Positions 35,601 through 45,879 are shown, counted from the first letter of the stretch. The stretch: DNA of 64,000 nucleotides from Cristatella mucedo (GCA_009760855.2 WPIO01000053.1:2727501-2791500); one strand, 5' to 3'. Notes: generated from the sequence alone by a model not told the origin. Made by a program: numbers and translations.

Positions 35601-38600
35601 CCGCGGCTGCTTCCTACCACATCTAAACGCAAATTAGTTATAGAAGTAAAAATGTACTGTATTCATACTAGTTATACATCTAGTTTTTACGAACGCGTGC
35701 ATGCATTTGCAACATCAGAGTAAAGTTCTTACGCTGACCCACAAGGCCTGCCGCGGCTTGGCTCCTTCGTACCTAGTTGAACTGCTGCACCAGTTTCAGC
35801 CTCTTCGAGCCCTCAGGTCCTGTGTGGACGATAAATTAGCTGTTCCATTCCCCGCTTAAAGACCGTTGGCGACAGAAGCTTTAGCTCTGCAGGTCCTAGA
35901 CTGTGGAACTCGCTTCCACGATTCTTACGCAACGGCAACTACTCTCCTGCTGCCGCCTATGGCACATCCTTTTCAGCGGTCCTGAGCTGCTACTTCAACG
36001 CTACTCACTACCTCAACTGCTCTCCTGCTGACTTTGCTATACTTGCCACTTTCTCTTTGTTGCGTGACGATGACGATGACGATGCGCGACTCGCACGCAC
36101 TATATCGAGAAAACTACGGTGATTGTTCCGCGCGAGCTCAATTTACGACACCACGATCGGGGTCAATCTAGCCCACGAACACCGCACGTCTCGCGGTGAG
36201 CATCTCGGACGGAGACGCACAATGGCCTGTCTACCTGTCGTTGAGTTATCTCACTGAGGCTCACGCTGCCATACGGTAGACATTTTACTCAGATGCCACA
36301 GCATGCACGGTTGCAATGATTATTATCCCGCCTTAATTCTCTGCTGCCGTCCAATGCCGGCGTATCTTGTCCAGCTGTATATGCCGCACGTGTATATTCC
36401 CGCTGTATCCGGCGCGTCCGCTCCCAGCTCTCTGCTCCGTCTGTCTGTTCCGCTTCTTCCGCGCCAAAGAGTTTTTAGACGGCCCTCCTGAATCAGCAAC
36501 GCTTCCCACTCTCTCTCTTTGTTGCGTGGAAAGACGTGTGCCGACTTACATGCACGCCGCCGCCGCCGCCGGCTTCTTGCGAAACGCTTTTCGCTCGCGT
36601 TAGAAAACGCGCCAGGGTACTAGCCGCGTAGTAGTGTGCATTGGTAGGTGCAGTTACGACGGCTATCGACAGTAGACGTTTCACCCGCTAGTCGAAGGCT
36701 TTGCTATTTTCGCTGGGTGTCAGTGCAGCTACTGCTAAATTCGTTTCGGAATCGGGTATGCGAAAACCGTGCGCGCCGTCCAGCTATCCGGACAACTGGC
36801 CGGTTGGGCGAACGCAGCAGCTAGTGCAGCCGCGTGCCGAGCAACGGCGAGGCGCTTTGCGAGTTCAAGCCCGCCGATAGAATGCTCGCGACTTCACGCC
36901 CCCAGGTCGCGGGTTCGATTCTTCTTGCAGCAGCAGGCATTCTTCCTTTATTATTGGCCGCATAGTTTGAGCCGCCCTCTTCTGAATCGCTGTATCGCGA
37001 GGTAGGTACGCTAGATACCGTTCAGTTTGCTTCAATTTCGCCGCGGGAGGCCGCAGCTTTGCAGCCCTGGTCGCCGCCCTCGCGGGCGACGACCCTTCTA
37101 GATGCCGAGTCCGCGAAGGACTCGAAAGCGAAGCTTGTGACGCGCGCGCTCTCACCTATGAGCGGCACGGACGACGACCCGGACGGCGTGTTGTTGGCCA
37201 ATAGAAGCAGGAGTACGAAGAAGGCGACGAATATGTTGATGCCTAGGCGAGGGGAACGGAGCGACGGAGCGCTAGCGACTGCCGCCGCAGCCGCCGTCTG
37301 CCACCGCCTGACTCCGTCGTCCACCGGTCGGCCGGCCGGCGACTTCGGCGGCGGCGGCGCGCGAATAGCCGGTGCCGCGGCATGCCGTCGTTATCGCCGG
37401 CCTACAGCTCGCGGCGTCAGCTCGCGGGAGAGAGGGGGGGGGGCGGCGGAGCGCTCATAGCGATCGGAGGGGGCGGAGCGCTCGTAGCGATCGGAGGGAG
37501 CGGAGCGCGGGTAGCAATCGGAGGGAGCGGAGCGCGCGTAGCGAGCGCAGAGTGGCGAGAGTTGCTCCGTTCGGCGCTCCTTCCTCCGCGCTCTTCGCTG
37601 CTCAGCTGGCGCTCAGCTCGGAGACCGCCGCCGCAGCACGTGCCTCACTACCGGAAGCGACGTCTTCCGGAAAACGACCAAGACGGACAAAAGTTTGTCC
37701 GTCTCGGTCGTTTCCCGGAAGACCGCCGTCGTTCGACCGCCGCCGCAGCACAGCCGGGCATCGGACGGCCTCGCGGCTGAGGCGAAACGCGCGGACGGCG
37801 CGCCATCGGTGACTTCTGACCGGCAGCGCGAGCCGCGCTTCCGCCGGCGCCGTAGCGTCAACGAAGTCGAGTCGTACTTCCGGTCGAGCGGGCGCGGCGG
37901 GAAGAGGGCGCTGCGGAGGTAGAATTCGCGCGCTCTTACCGAGCTGCATTTTGGCTGCCGACTCCGGCGGTATCCAGAAGAGGATCATGACGAGCACGGA
38001 GAGGAGGATGCAGGGCAGCAGCAGGATGTAGCTGTAGAACGCCACCTTGCGGCGCAGCTCGAGCGTGTACGTCAGATCCGGGTAGGGCTCGACGCAGCAC
38101 GGGTAGAGCGTCACGGTGCGTACCGCGTCGTACGAGACGATGTCCCACTCGTTGCTCGCCACGAAGTCGCCCAGGTCGATTTGCGTCTTGTTATTTAGGA
38201 ACGCGATGTCCACCTTGGTGCCGTCGTACGACCAGCTGCCGAACTTGAACTTGCAGCGCTGCGAGTCGAACGGGAAGCTCGAGATGTCGATGGAGCACGA
38301 GCTCTTGTAGATGGCCGGCGGGATCCAGCTGACCAGGCCGTCCTTGGCCACCGTGACCATCGCCTCCCGGCGCTCGCTCAGCCGGTCGTCGGCGCTGCAA
38401 GCGCAACGCGCGCGCGGCGCCGCTCGAGTCGCCTTTCGTGCTTCCGCTTCGCCTTCGTCTTTGGCCGCGGTGTGCGCGTGCGTTGCCTCCGGGTTCGAGC
38501 GGTATTAAGGGAGAAACAAAATATAAGAATGGAGCGGGAGAAGAGATGAAAACCAAGTGAGAGGGAGAGAGACAGAGAGGAAGTGGGAGAGAAAGGACAA

Positions 38601-40870
38601 GAGAGCAAAGGCACAAAATTAGGAAAATAGATGGGAGAGAGGAAGTGCGAGAGAGTGAGAGCAGATTAAAAGAGAGCGAGGATCGTTTGCTAGCAGCAGA
38701 AATAACCACCCATCGTGAACTAAGTGTAAAGTTTTTAAGAGCGATCGCCTACCGATGCTCCAAAACAAGTCTCACGTCACGGAGAAATAAGGACTCTAAT
38801 AATCTGGGTGACACAATAGCCAAGGCTGTTTACTCAAGTTACGGTCAAAGTGGTAGCATTTATTACCGCCATTTATTACCGCCATTTATTACCGCCATTT
38901 ATTACCGCCGTCGCCGCCGCTGCGCTCCCTGCCCGGACTCGAAGGAGCCAGATGTGAGCGGGGAACCAGAGGAGAGCGAGTGAGGAGGAGGCGGCGGCGG
39001 CGGCGGTCAGGACGATGTCTGCCGCCGCCGCCGCGACCGCCTCCTTCGCGCGTCTCGAAGGCGCGCTCGAGATAGGCCGCCGTTTTAAATAGACGCTCGG
39101 AGAGCGTACGCTCGGCGATACATAGGCCCTCGGGCGTCGCACAGAGCGATCGCGCCTGCGCCGGCGGCGGCTTACTAATTGTAGAGCACGATGTCGGGCA
39201 GCCAGACCTTGCCGGCTGGAACGCGGATGTTTTCAATGCCGCCGTATTCCGAGCTGTCCCACGCCAGTAGGTGGTCCTGCCAGGTCTGTAACGAAGAGGG
39301 AGGAGAGAGAGAGAGAGAGAGAGAGCGTGAGACGCCTGGACGCCAGGACGCCGAGACGCAGCCGTCGCGGAGTTGGGTTGGCGGAGGGGGTTAAGCGCGG
39401 CGACGGCCGCCGCCAGCTCAGTCAGCTCGTCCGGCGAGCGGCGCCGAGGCCGATTCGGCGGCGCTCTGGTCGAATCGGCCACTGCCACCGCAGCCACAGA
39501 CAGGACCATTTGAGCCGCCCGAGACGCTTCCGACGGCGCCGCGTAGGGAAGCGACATTCGAAAGTGTCAGCCGTCGCGGCGCCCGCGAGCAGCGGCGTAA
39601 TAATAATAATAATGCACTTGATAAAGCGCCCTCAGAGAACTCAATCTCTCTCCAGGCGCTTTACATTTACTACAAAGGGAAATGCAATTGAATGGTGAGT
39701 AATATCATGGCATCGACTGCTCCGCTCTTCGCTTGCCGACGGCCTCGGTTTGCTTCGTCGCGCGCGGATCCCTCGACGCGGCTCTGAAAGGCCGCCATGG
39801 CGACCGAACTTCCGGGTACGAGTCTCGTCGGGCGCGACCGCGAAGCTTTTCCCGCGAGCTTTTCTCCGACTACTGTAGACGCCAGAGCTCAGAAATCCCA
39901 TCGAGCATTTGTGTAGCGGCCGAAGAACCTCAGTGGTTATCGCCACCATTCTTGCACTGGGCAATACAGGATTGCCCAGCTGAAGGATATGAACCAACGA
40001 CCAGAGTCGTGCAGAGAGAGCACCTTACCCAACAAGCTAAGGCTAATAGGCAAGATTTAAAAGTGATGCAAAATTATAGCGCGCGATCGCTGCGTTTATT
40101 CGACACTCACTGAGCGGTGGCTCATCGGCTATAAGTCAGACATGACTTCGCCGTTGGAGACGGTCGGGGGCGTAGGTGTATGGGGCGGCCCAGGTTGCTG
40201 CCCCTCCATTCTAGAGGGGGCGGGGCGAATGCCCCCCTAGTTCTGCCACTGGGCATGCGTATTGGCAATGCCGGCTTGATGTAACGGATTACTCTTTCGC
40301 GAGCAGCGCTTGCCTACGGCTTATCAATGCCAATTCTTTAGAGGCAGGCTTTCTTTGCGCTTTCAGACCTCCGATCTTTCCACATCGGCTTCAGACCGAA
40401 GCTGCGGGGGGGGGGGAAGGGTTGCCGGCCGCTGCGGCTGATCGGAGACGGCCCTCATTCGGCGACGCCGCACGATCAGGATCGCCGCAGGTTCGTCGCC
40501 GGCGGCGGTCGCTCGCCACGAGGAATGAGGCCGATCGGCCGCAGCGATGCCGGAAGCGAGACAGCGTTTCCGCTTTCCCGATGCTTTCCGGTTGCTCTAC
40601 GCGAGAGACGTCCGTCGAGCGAGCGTGTGGCGAGCGTAGCGCGCTTTCATCTTTCCGTCGTGGCCGCACGTTCGGCAACGCTAGCTACAGGCTAGTAGAT
40701 AAGTTTTGGAAGTGCGCAGCGTGGGCGGCGGCGAGGCGTCGAGGCAGCACTGGCATGCCGTTCGGGCAGCGCCCGACTTTGGCCAAGGACGGATGAAGTT
40801 GTCCTGCGAAAAGTTGAATACCGCGCAAGAGCCACCGCGCAAGAGCCCGCTCATCCGGGGCGCTCGCCAT

Positions 40871-40904
<34 letters not shown>

Positions 40905-43400
40905 GCCGAATGTCGCGAGAGCCACCCGGAGCGAGGCTCGGAGCTCTCTCCAGCGCGCCTTCGCCACGTCGCGGTCAGATTTTTCTGAGCTGTCGACCTG
41001 CTTCGAATTTAGGCGGTTAGCGAAGCTAAAAAATCGACCGCGTCTCTCGCTCGCAGCTCGCAGGTATGATGCGGAGCGAACGCGATAGCCAGGCGTAGGT
41101 CAGAGGTCAGAGCGGCGGCGTCGGAGAGGCGCGGCAGCGCGATCGTCGAGTCCTCGAAGAGACGGTTCGGTACGGAGCGTTGCCGCGCAGCCTCGGCGGC
41201 GGCGGCGGCGGCTGCTGCTGCTCTCACAAGGCGACGGCCGCGACGTGGTCCTTTGTTTGGCGGCCGGTCAGCGTGGTGACTTGGATGGAACTAGCGCGTC
41301 GTTTACTGGAAGCCAGTCTGAAAATGTTGATTCATTTCTATTCAAGGAAATTTAGGGGATTTCAAGTTCTCATTTATGTCGTTAATAGTTAGTTAGATAT
41401 TTGTATTGGCGAATGCCGGTGAGCCGCCCGGCTGCAGCCTGGATTGACGGCCTGCGGTATGAGAACTATCGCGGATATGTTCTGCTTAGGCTGTATAAGG
41501 ATCTTGTTAGGTTGACCTATTCCTAAGATCCATATTTATATATTCATTGAATTGTTTGTGCGATGATGGCGTTTCCTAGTGCTGCCTCTTGGTTATAGCT
41601 TGGAGTTCCCAAGCTTATCTTCCCTTTGCAGGAAATGTAAAGCGCCTAGAGAGAGAGAGAGAGAGATTGAGTTCTCTGAGGGCGCTTTATCAAGTGCATT
41701 ATTATTTTTATTATCTAGCCTCAGAAGAATGCTGCTGCCTCCGGCCTGGCTGATGTCTGGTGCCGCGCGGACCGGAAGCAGCCGATCAGCTGGCGCCGTG
41801 GGCAAATCGAACTTTGACTTGAGCGGCAACAGTAGGAGCAGGCAGCAGTAGCAGAAGCAGGAGCTGGCAGTAGTAGCAGCAGCAGCAGCAACAGTGGGCT
41901 TCGCCTTTTGCGAAACAGCGTACTTCACATGGGTACTCACGTATCTGTTCCAAGTGCTCACGGTAAGAATCTGGTTTTGCTCGTCCAGATTTAGGATTTG
42001 AATAAGGGCCATGCCAAATTGGACCGTGATCGCCTCCTCCGTTCGAATTACTGGTCGTCCGACGATCCCAGCTTGATGGTAAGTGTCCAAAAGATTCTTA
42101 ATCAGTTTCTTCTCTGTGGACAGTGTCAAGTTACCTGAATCAGCAGAAAGAGCAAATTTCGGACGGCATTCGGGAAGAGATCCTGCCAGGAAATCAACTG
42201 CGCGATGCGAACGAGCGGCGTCGAAGCAGCCAAAGGTCGAGGCCGAGGCCACCACGAGCGACGTGACACACCAGGCGAATCATCATCCGCGCGAACTTCG
42301 CGGATCTCGAGCATGGGATTCGCGGAGACGCTTGGCATCGCTGGCCGAGAGCGCGCGCATCGCGCGCGCTCTCGGCCAGCGACTTTTCGCTTCTTCGCCA
42401 GCGACTTTTCGCTGTTCTCTTCGCTTTCGCTTCCGCTTCCGCTTGGGATCGAACGTTGAACGCTGCTGCACAGGCGCGTCCGCGCGCGCGCGCGCGCGCG
42501 CGCGAAAGCTGTGACGCCGCAAAACTTGTGGATATGTTTATCCCGCGATGTCGTCCTGTTGCTGGAGTTGGCAAGAAAGCGCTGCGTAACTCACGGGTTC
42601 TGAAACTTGGCGGTCGGACGGATGAAAGACAATACAATTCTACGCGGGGTGCGACCAGCGCACGAACCTTCTTCTCGGTTTCGTCGCTCGGCGGCCCAAC
42701 TGATAGGGTCACTCGACGGGCGATACTTGCGCGCCTGAGGCGCGGCTTTACTCTTAGTCTAGCGATATTAGCACTCACCAATTCTGGGTGGCGGCTGTAG
42801 TTGCACGGCCTCTAGCAATCGCGCGAGCGCCTGCATGCGTATTTGCAAGCGCGCGTACACTGATAGAAAAACACAGAAAATGAAATTGATAAGACAGCTT
42901 TCTATCAGCAAAGCCGCATATTTAAGAGAGAAACGAACTTCGTCAATCGCGCTAGTTCAAGAGTGCTCTGCAAGTCATAGCAGGCCGCCGTCGACTGACG
43001 TCTAAGCAGAGCAGGTTGCCTAAGCACCGGCCTCGCACGAATTCCCACGAGAATGTTCTTGTTTCCTGAAGCAATGGAAATGGAAGAGACCAGAGGTTAG
43101 TGTAGACGAGCCATCGTGACGAGACGTAACGAGTAAGCGGGAAAAGATAAGGAAGACGAGAAAAGAAGGAAACTCTGAAGTCTCTACGCTGAAGTCTACG
43201 CTGAAGTCTACTATAGCCTCGTGTATATGGCGGCAGAAGAGCCTTGGTGGCCGTTGCCACGCTTGCCGAGGGACTGTAAATGTAAAATGCAGCGAACCGT
43301 AAAGCGCCTAGGGAGTTATCCGGCAGTTTCTCCGAGAGCACTCTATTAAGTGTACTACTTATTATTAAGTGTATATCAAGTGTTTATTAAGTGTATATAA

Positions 43401-43450
<50 letters not shown>

Positions 43451-43466
43451 ATATACATATACATAT

Positions 43467-43522
<56 letters not shown>

Positions 43523-45043
43523 CATGTATATAAGTATATAGTGTATATTAAGTGCATATCACAGTTTATCAAGTGTATACTTATTACTAAGGAACTGCTT
43601 GCTACAGGACTCGCTGTGTGGCAGTGGACGGTGAACGCGTAGGAGCTCCGCTAGTGGAAGACGCGTCGCTGCGTGGCACTGCCAAGTGGAAGTGGACCGA
43701 GGTGAGCTCGCCATCTGTGAACCAGCTTCGTCGACGTTTGTGCACCCACTAGTCGCGAGGCGAACAAAGGATGCTGCGATTGTAAGCGTTGTGAGCGAAA
43801 GCAATTTCCCGAGCATTTCCGAGAGCGAGAGAAACTTAATGCTACTGCCGCTGCTGTGGTTTCGCGGTGGCGAGCTGAGTCGCGGCGGCGGCGGCGAGCT
43901 GAGTTGAAACGGCTTCAGCTCGGACTCGCTAAGCGGAAACTCGCTAACCGGCAACGGCTCCGGCTCGGACTCGCTAAGCGGCGCTAAGCGGCCGCTCGAC
44001 CGCTCGACCGCTCGACCGCTCGACCGCTCGACCGCTCGACCGCTCGACCGCTCGACCGCTCGACCGCTCGACCGCTCGACCGCTCGACCGCTCGACCGCT
44101 CGACCGCTCGACCGCTCGACCGCTCGACCGCTCGACCGCTCGACCGCTCGACCGCTCGACCGCTCGACCGCTCGACCGCTCGACCGCTCGACCGCTCGAC
44201 CGCTCGACCGCTCGACCGCTCGACCGCTCGACCGCTCGACCGCTCGACCGCTCGACCGCTCGACCGCTCGACCGCTCGACCGCTCGACCGCTCGACCGCT
44301 CGACCGCTCGACCGCTCGACCGCTCGACCGCTCGACCGCAGAACTAGCGCACGGGCTGTTGCCAGTGGCCGCGACGAGCCGCGTCACGTGACAGGTCCTC
44401 GGTCGAACTGACGGCAACGTGGCCGAAAGCGACCGTCGATCGTCGCGCCAGGAGCGACGCTAGCGGAACGGCTACGTATGCAGCAGCCGCGCCGTCCACA
44501 GCCGTCCGTCGGCTCCGCTCGATCGCCGTCTCGCGCGAATCGCGAGCCGCGAGCGCGCGTCGGCCATGACAGGAGACGCCGGCCGTCGCGTGCAGAGCAG
44601 TCGAGAGTCGAGCGCTGGACGACGACGGCGGCAGGCGCTCGCCACAGCTTTCGCAACTGCCGCCGAACGACGGAGGAGCAGAATCCGTTCGTTGCGGCTT
44701 CGATCGGATCCGCCGACCGAATACGCTGCTCGTGACTCGGACGCCGCTGCCGTCGCTCGCTCGCTCGCGCAGCCGCAGGGTTCGCGGCCACCGCCGGCAG
44801 CCGTCAATTTTGCCGCGAAATTTGACCGCGTGGCCGCAGAGCAGAGCGAGCCGCAAATGGCGACGTGAGCGGAACGGCGGCGAAGCTTGACGCTGCGCGC
44901 GCGCGCGCGCGAACCGGCGCCTTGGGCGCGGAACGAAGCAGAAGGTGCCGTTGGCGCGTCTCACCTCTCATTTGATGGCTGAAGCCGATCGTTCCTAGGA
45001 TCGCCAGGAGACGGACCACCAGATCCGCACCTGGAGGCGCCAT
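31263..45043 (-). CDS. Nicotinic acetylcholine receptor alpha-type subunit, complete spliced gene
   Basis: Seven coding exons on the - strand: 45043-44965, 42134-41941, 39285-39176, 38394-37940, 37242-37156, 34580-34462, 31760-31263. All phases join, giving 513 residues. It is a Cys-loop pentameric ligand-gated ion channel subunit of the plasma membrane. Visible features: signal peptide (1 to about 23), loop D Trp 93, loop [13 protein letters not shown] (119-130), Cys-loop C161-C175 with 13 residues between, loop B SWSYDG (Trp 182), loop C YPCCVEPY (vicinal Cys 227-228, so alpha type), M1 about 245-269, M2 276-296, M3 about 310-330, a cytoplasmic loop rich in Ala and Gly, and M4 about 489-508. 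Spacing of loop C and retention of loop D Trp resemble alpha7-like homomeric subunits. The M2 lining is unusual (Ala at -1', Gln 2', Asn 6', Val 9'). The exact orthologue is unknown, so no symbol is given. Confidence 0.94.
32057..32160 (+). mobile_element. LINE-2 3' end fragment
   Basis: CTTTAAAGCACATGTAAAAG, TCAGTTCTCTGAGGATGTTA, then an ATT-rich tail. It lies in nAChR intron 6, upstream of a SINE-1. Confidence 0.65.
32171..32316 (+). mobile_element. tRNA-derived SINE-1, best-preserved pol III boxes
   Basis: TTGGTCTAGCGGTTAAGGTG (A-box region) and AGGTTCGAACCCC (canonical B-box), then AAGCGCCTGAATAGAGATTA and TCTCTTGGGGCGCTATATAA with an ATT tail. It is antisense within an nAChR intron. A good reference copy for the family. 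Confidence 0.93.
32477..32652. repeat. Compound (CT)n-(CA)n-(TA)n microsatellite
   Basis: CT run 32477-32514, CA run about 32532-32600, TA run about 32611-32650. Confidence 0.96.
33345..33905 (+). mobile_element. LINE-2 family RT end and 3' UTR
   Basis: Encodes [20 protein letters not shown] then [19 protein letters not shown], followed by frameshifts, then the 3' UTR with CATGCTGCCACTAACCACAC and AAATGTAAAGTGCGTAGAAA. The copy is 5'-truncated, in nAChR intron 6. Confidence 0.9.
34462..34580 (-). CDS. nAChR exon 6: M3
   Basis: On the - strand the acceptor is CGCTGCAG and the donor is ACGTCG|GTAAGT. It encodes [20 protein letters not shown], then a basic stretch and NGPPKWLTS. VYYCxNMVL is typical of M3 in invertebrate nAChRs, and the PPKWL motif begins the cytoplasmic loop. 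Confidence 0.95.
35277..35405 (+). mobile_element. tRNA-derived SINE-1
   Basis: GAGCCGGTTAGGTCCAGCGG, CGCGGGCTCGAGCCCCG, GAAGCGCCTGAATAGAGATT, GGGGCGCTATATAAATGG. It lies in nAChR intron 5. Confidence 0.9.
35716..36095 (+). mobile_element. LINE-1 family 3' fragment
   Basis: AAAGTTCTTACGCTGACCCA, CTTGGCTCCTTCGTACCTAG and TCCTGTGTGGACGATAAATT match the complement of 7190-7330 in the long LINE. It continues into the 3' UTR ending near the TTTCTCTTTGTTGCGTGA block. Intron 5 of the receptor gene. Confidence 0.88.
37156..37242 (-). CDS. nAChR exon 5: M2 pore helix
   Basis: On the - strand the acceptor is CGCCTAG and the donor is CATAG|GTGAGA. It encodes [17 protein letters not shown] then [11 protein letters not shown]. 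The M2 position numbers follow from the Lys at 0' and Gly at 4': Gln 2', Asn 6', Val 9', Val 13', Asn 20'. The end SVPLI-G joins exon 6 VYYC, as in other nAChRs. Confidence 0.95.
   Translation of the reverse strand, partial: ASTYSSPSSYSCFYWPTTRRPGRRPCRS
37455..37545. repeat. About 27-bp GC-rich tandem repeat
   Basis: Three to four copies of a unit containing GCGATCGGAGGG and GCGGAGCGC, within nAChR intron 4. Confidence 0.8.
37662..37723. repeat. 30-bp imperfect inverted repeat (foldback)
   Basis: Arms 37662-37691 and 37694-37723 are complementary at all but two or so positions, with a 2-nt loop. The core is GACGGACAAA-AG-TTTGTCCGTC. In nAChR intron 4. Confidence 0.93.
37940..38394 (-). CDS. 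nAChR exon 4: Cys-loop, loops B and C, M1
   Basis: On the - strand the acceptor is CTTGCAG and the donor is CTCG|GTAAGA. It encodes [30 protein letters not shown], the Cys-loop (C161 to C175), [28 protein letters not shown] and M1 with [13 protein letters not shown]. An NKT sequon lies near residue 196. The vicinal cysteines define an alpha subunit able to form the principal face of the agonist site. Confidence 0.97.
38858..38911. repeat. Short tandem repeat (ATTTATTACCGCC)
   Basis: About four copies of a roughly 13-bp unit, CATTTATTACCGC, in nAChR intron 3. Confidence 0.85.
39176..39285 (-). CDS. nAChR exon 3 (110-bp loop D / loop A exon)
   Basis: On the - strand the acceptor is CGTTACAG and the donor is AATTA|GTAAGC. 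It encodes [16 protein letters not shown] and [11 protein letters not shown]. The 110-bp length equals the conserved exon 4 of many nAChR genes. It ends with two bases of a Tyr codon completed by the next exon. Confidence 0.95.
39597..39710 (-). mobile_element. LINE-2 3' end fragment
   Basis: ATTATT tail complement (39599-39614), TGATAAAGCGCCCTCAGAGA, TCTCCAGGCGCTTTACATTT and TTGAATGGTGAGTAATATCA. The last part is also the start of the 273-bp duplicated module. Confidence 0.88.
39694..39966 (+). repeat. 273-bp duplicated module, copy 1
   Basis: Near-identical (a few substitutions, no length change) to 50176-50448. It runs from GGTGAGTAATATCATGGCAT through GCCGCCATGGCGACCGAACT to TCTTGCACTGGGCAATA. 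It is composite: LINE-2 sequence at the left end, an unassigned GC-rich middle, and SINE-2-like sequence at the right. Lies in nAChR intron 2. Confidence 0.93.
39905..40052 (-). mobile_element. SINE-2-like copy
   Basis: The complement contains a tRNA-like head near 40050, a TCGTTGGTTCATATCC B-box-like motif, GCAAGAATGGTGGCGATAAC and TGAGGTTCTTCGGCCGC, the SINE-2 arrangement with divergence. Confidence 0.7.
41605..41716 (+). mobile_element. LINE-2 3' end fragment
   Basis: CTTTGCAGGAAATGTAAAGC, a GA-expanded stem (GCCTAGAGAGAGAGAGAG), GAGTTCTCTGAGGGCGCTTT and an ATT tail. The 5' strand of the stem-loop has been lengthened by dinucleotide expansion. Confidence 0.88.
41941..42134 (-). CDS. nAChR exon 2: N-terminal helix and first beta strands
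   Basis: On the - strand the acceptor is CTGATTCAG and the donor is TAC|GTGAGT. It encodes [38 protein letters not shown] and [19 protein letters not shown], the classic N-terminal helix, VxFG strand and D(E)xNQxL block. An NLT sequon lies near the mature N-terminus. The exon combines what are usually two separate exons (2 and 3) in vertebrate nAChR genes. Confidence 0.95.
42340..42380. repeat. 19-bp perfect inverted repeat, 3-nt loop
   Basis: Left arm 42340-42358 and right arm 42362-42380 are perfectly complementary around ATC. The arms contain CTGGCCGAGAGCGCGCGC. It can form a very stable hairpin in nAChR intron 1. Confidence 0.97.
43398..43520. repeat. (AT)n microsatellite
   Basis: Long TA/AT runs with ACAT interruptions, in nAChR intron 1. 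Confidence 0.96.
43984..44338. repeat. 8-bp tandem array (CGCTCGAC)n, about 44 copies
   Basis: An essentially perfect 8-bp unit, CCGCTCGA, repeated over about 350 bp with two CpG per unit. Read in some frames it gives an 8-residue repeat (AVERSSGR on the - strand), an artefact of 8 x 3 = 24. In nAChR intron 1, about 0.6 kb downstream of exon 1. Confidence 0.98.
44965..45043 (-). CDS. nAChR exon 1: start codon and signal peptide
   Basis: The ATG at 45043-45041 has a good context (GCAGCCATGG). It encodes [20 protein letters not shown] then FSHQMR, a short N-region followed by a hydrophobic core typical of a signal peptide. The donor is AGAG|GTGAGA and ends in phase 1, exactly what exon 2 needs to form a Gly codon. 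Confidence 0.82.
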
Positions 45044-45564
45044 GGCTGCGACCGTGCCGAACGGTCGCGCAGATCAAGTCTCCGCCCGCCGCCGCCACCG
45101 CCGCCAAGCGATGCGTCCGCGAGCTGTGCTAGCTCCCGGACTTGTTTCGCCGACGTAGCTATCTCGCCGCCGCCGCCACTGTCGTGGTTGCGCCGACAGT
45201 GACACTTGGCCGAGGCACTGTTCAGCGGAAAGGCAACGCCTTAAACGCTGTCGCGCGCTGAAGGTCGGGCCGTTTATCGATCCTGGCTCGATGCAGCGAA
45301 AGGCCTGCGTCAGATATCACGGCCGGACGCGGGGCTGACGCTTGGTCTCGCGACAAAGCCCAGGGTATCGGCCGCTGAAAAGACCGACGCGGGCGGGGTT
45401 GACCAACGATCGGCGGGAGCCGGCTGCTCGAAAGTCATTTTCGACCGCCGACTGGACCGACAGCGGCGACTGACTGAAAGTGCAGCAGCTGCGGCGGCGC
45501 CGCCGCCGCTGCTCTCGGTTGCCTTCAGGGCGCTCGTCTGCTTACGTGGTGCAGGGTGCTCGTG

Positions 45565-45655
45565 TGCTCGCGGCGGCGGCGGCGGCGGTGGCGGCGGCGG
45601 TGGCGGCGGCGGCGGCGGTGGCGGCGGCGGCGGTGGCGGCAGCGGCGGCAGGCAG
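45565..45655. repeat. (GGC)n-rich trinucleotide repeat
   Basis: GGCGGC/GGTGGC repeats, about 90 bp, about 0.5 kb upstream of the receptor start codon on its 5' side. The poly-Pro, poly-Arg and poly-Ala frames are artefacts. Confidence 0.93.
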
Positions 45656-45879
45656 CTGCGCGGGCTTCTCTGGCAGCTCCTCGCCACGAGAGTCTTGGAG
45701 GGACTGTATGGTGGCGCCGCCGCACGTGTCTGCCCCCGATCGCCGCTGCTCGTCCATGGAAGAGAGTACTTACTGGAGATAGGCCAATATTTTCGGCTCG
45801 GTGTGGAGCTGAGTTAGAAAGTACTGCTAGTCTTTAAATATGAGATAGAGAACAGAGTTAAAGATACGTACATAGGCAG

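Noticed and set aside
36865-36950. tRNA-like B-box (GGGTTCGATTCT) near 36914
   Set aside because: No matching A-box or stem structure at the right distance, so at most a SINE remnant.
43974-44417. 147-codon frame with repeated AVERSSGR
   Set aside because: It is the direct translation of the 8-bp tandem repeat (3 x 8 = 24 bp), within an intron.
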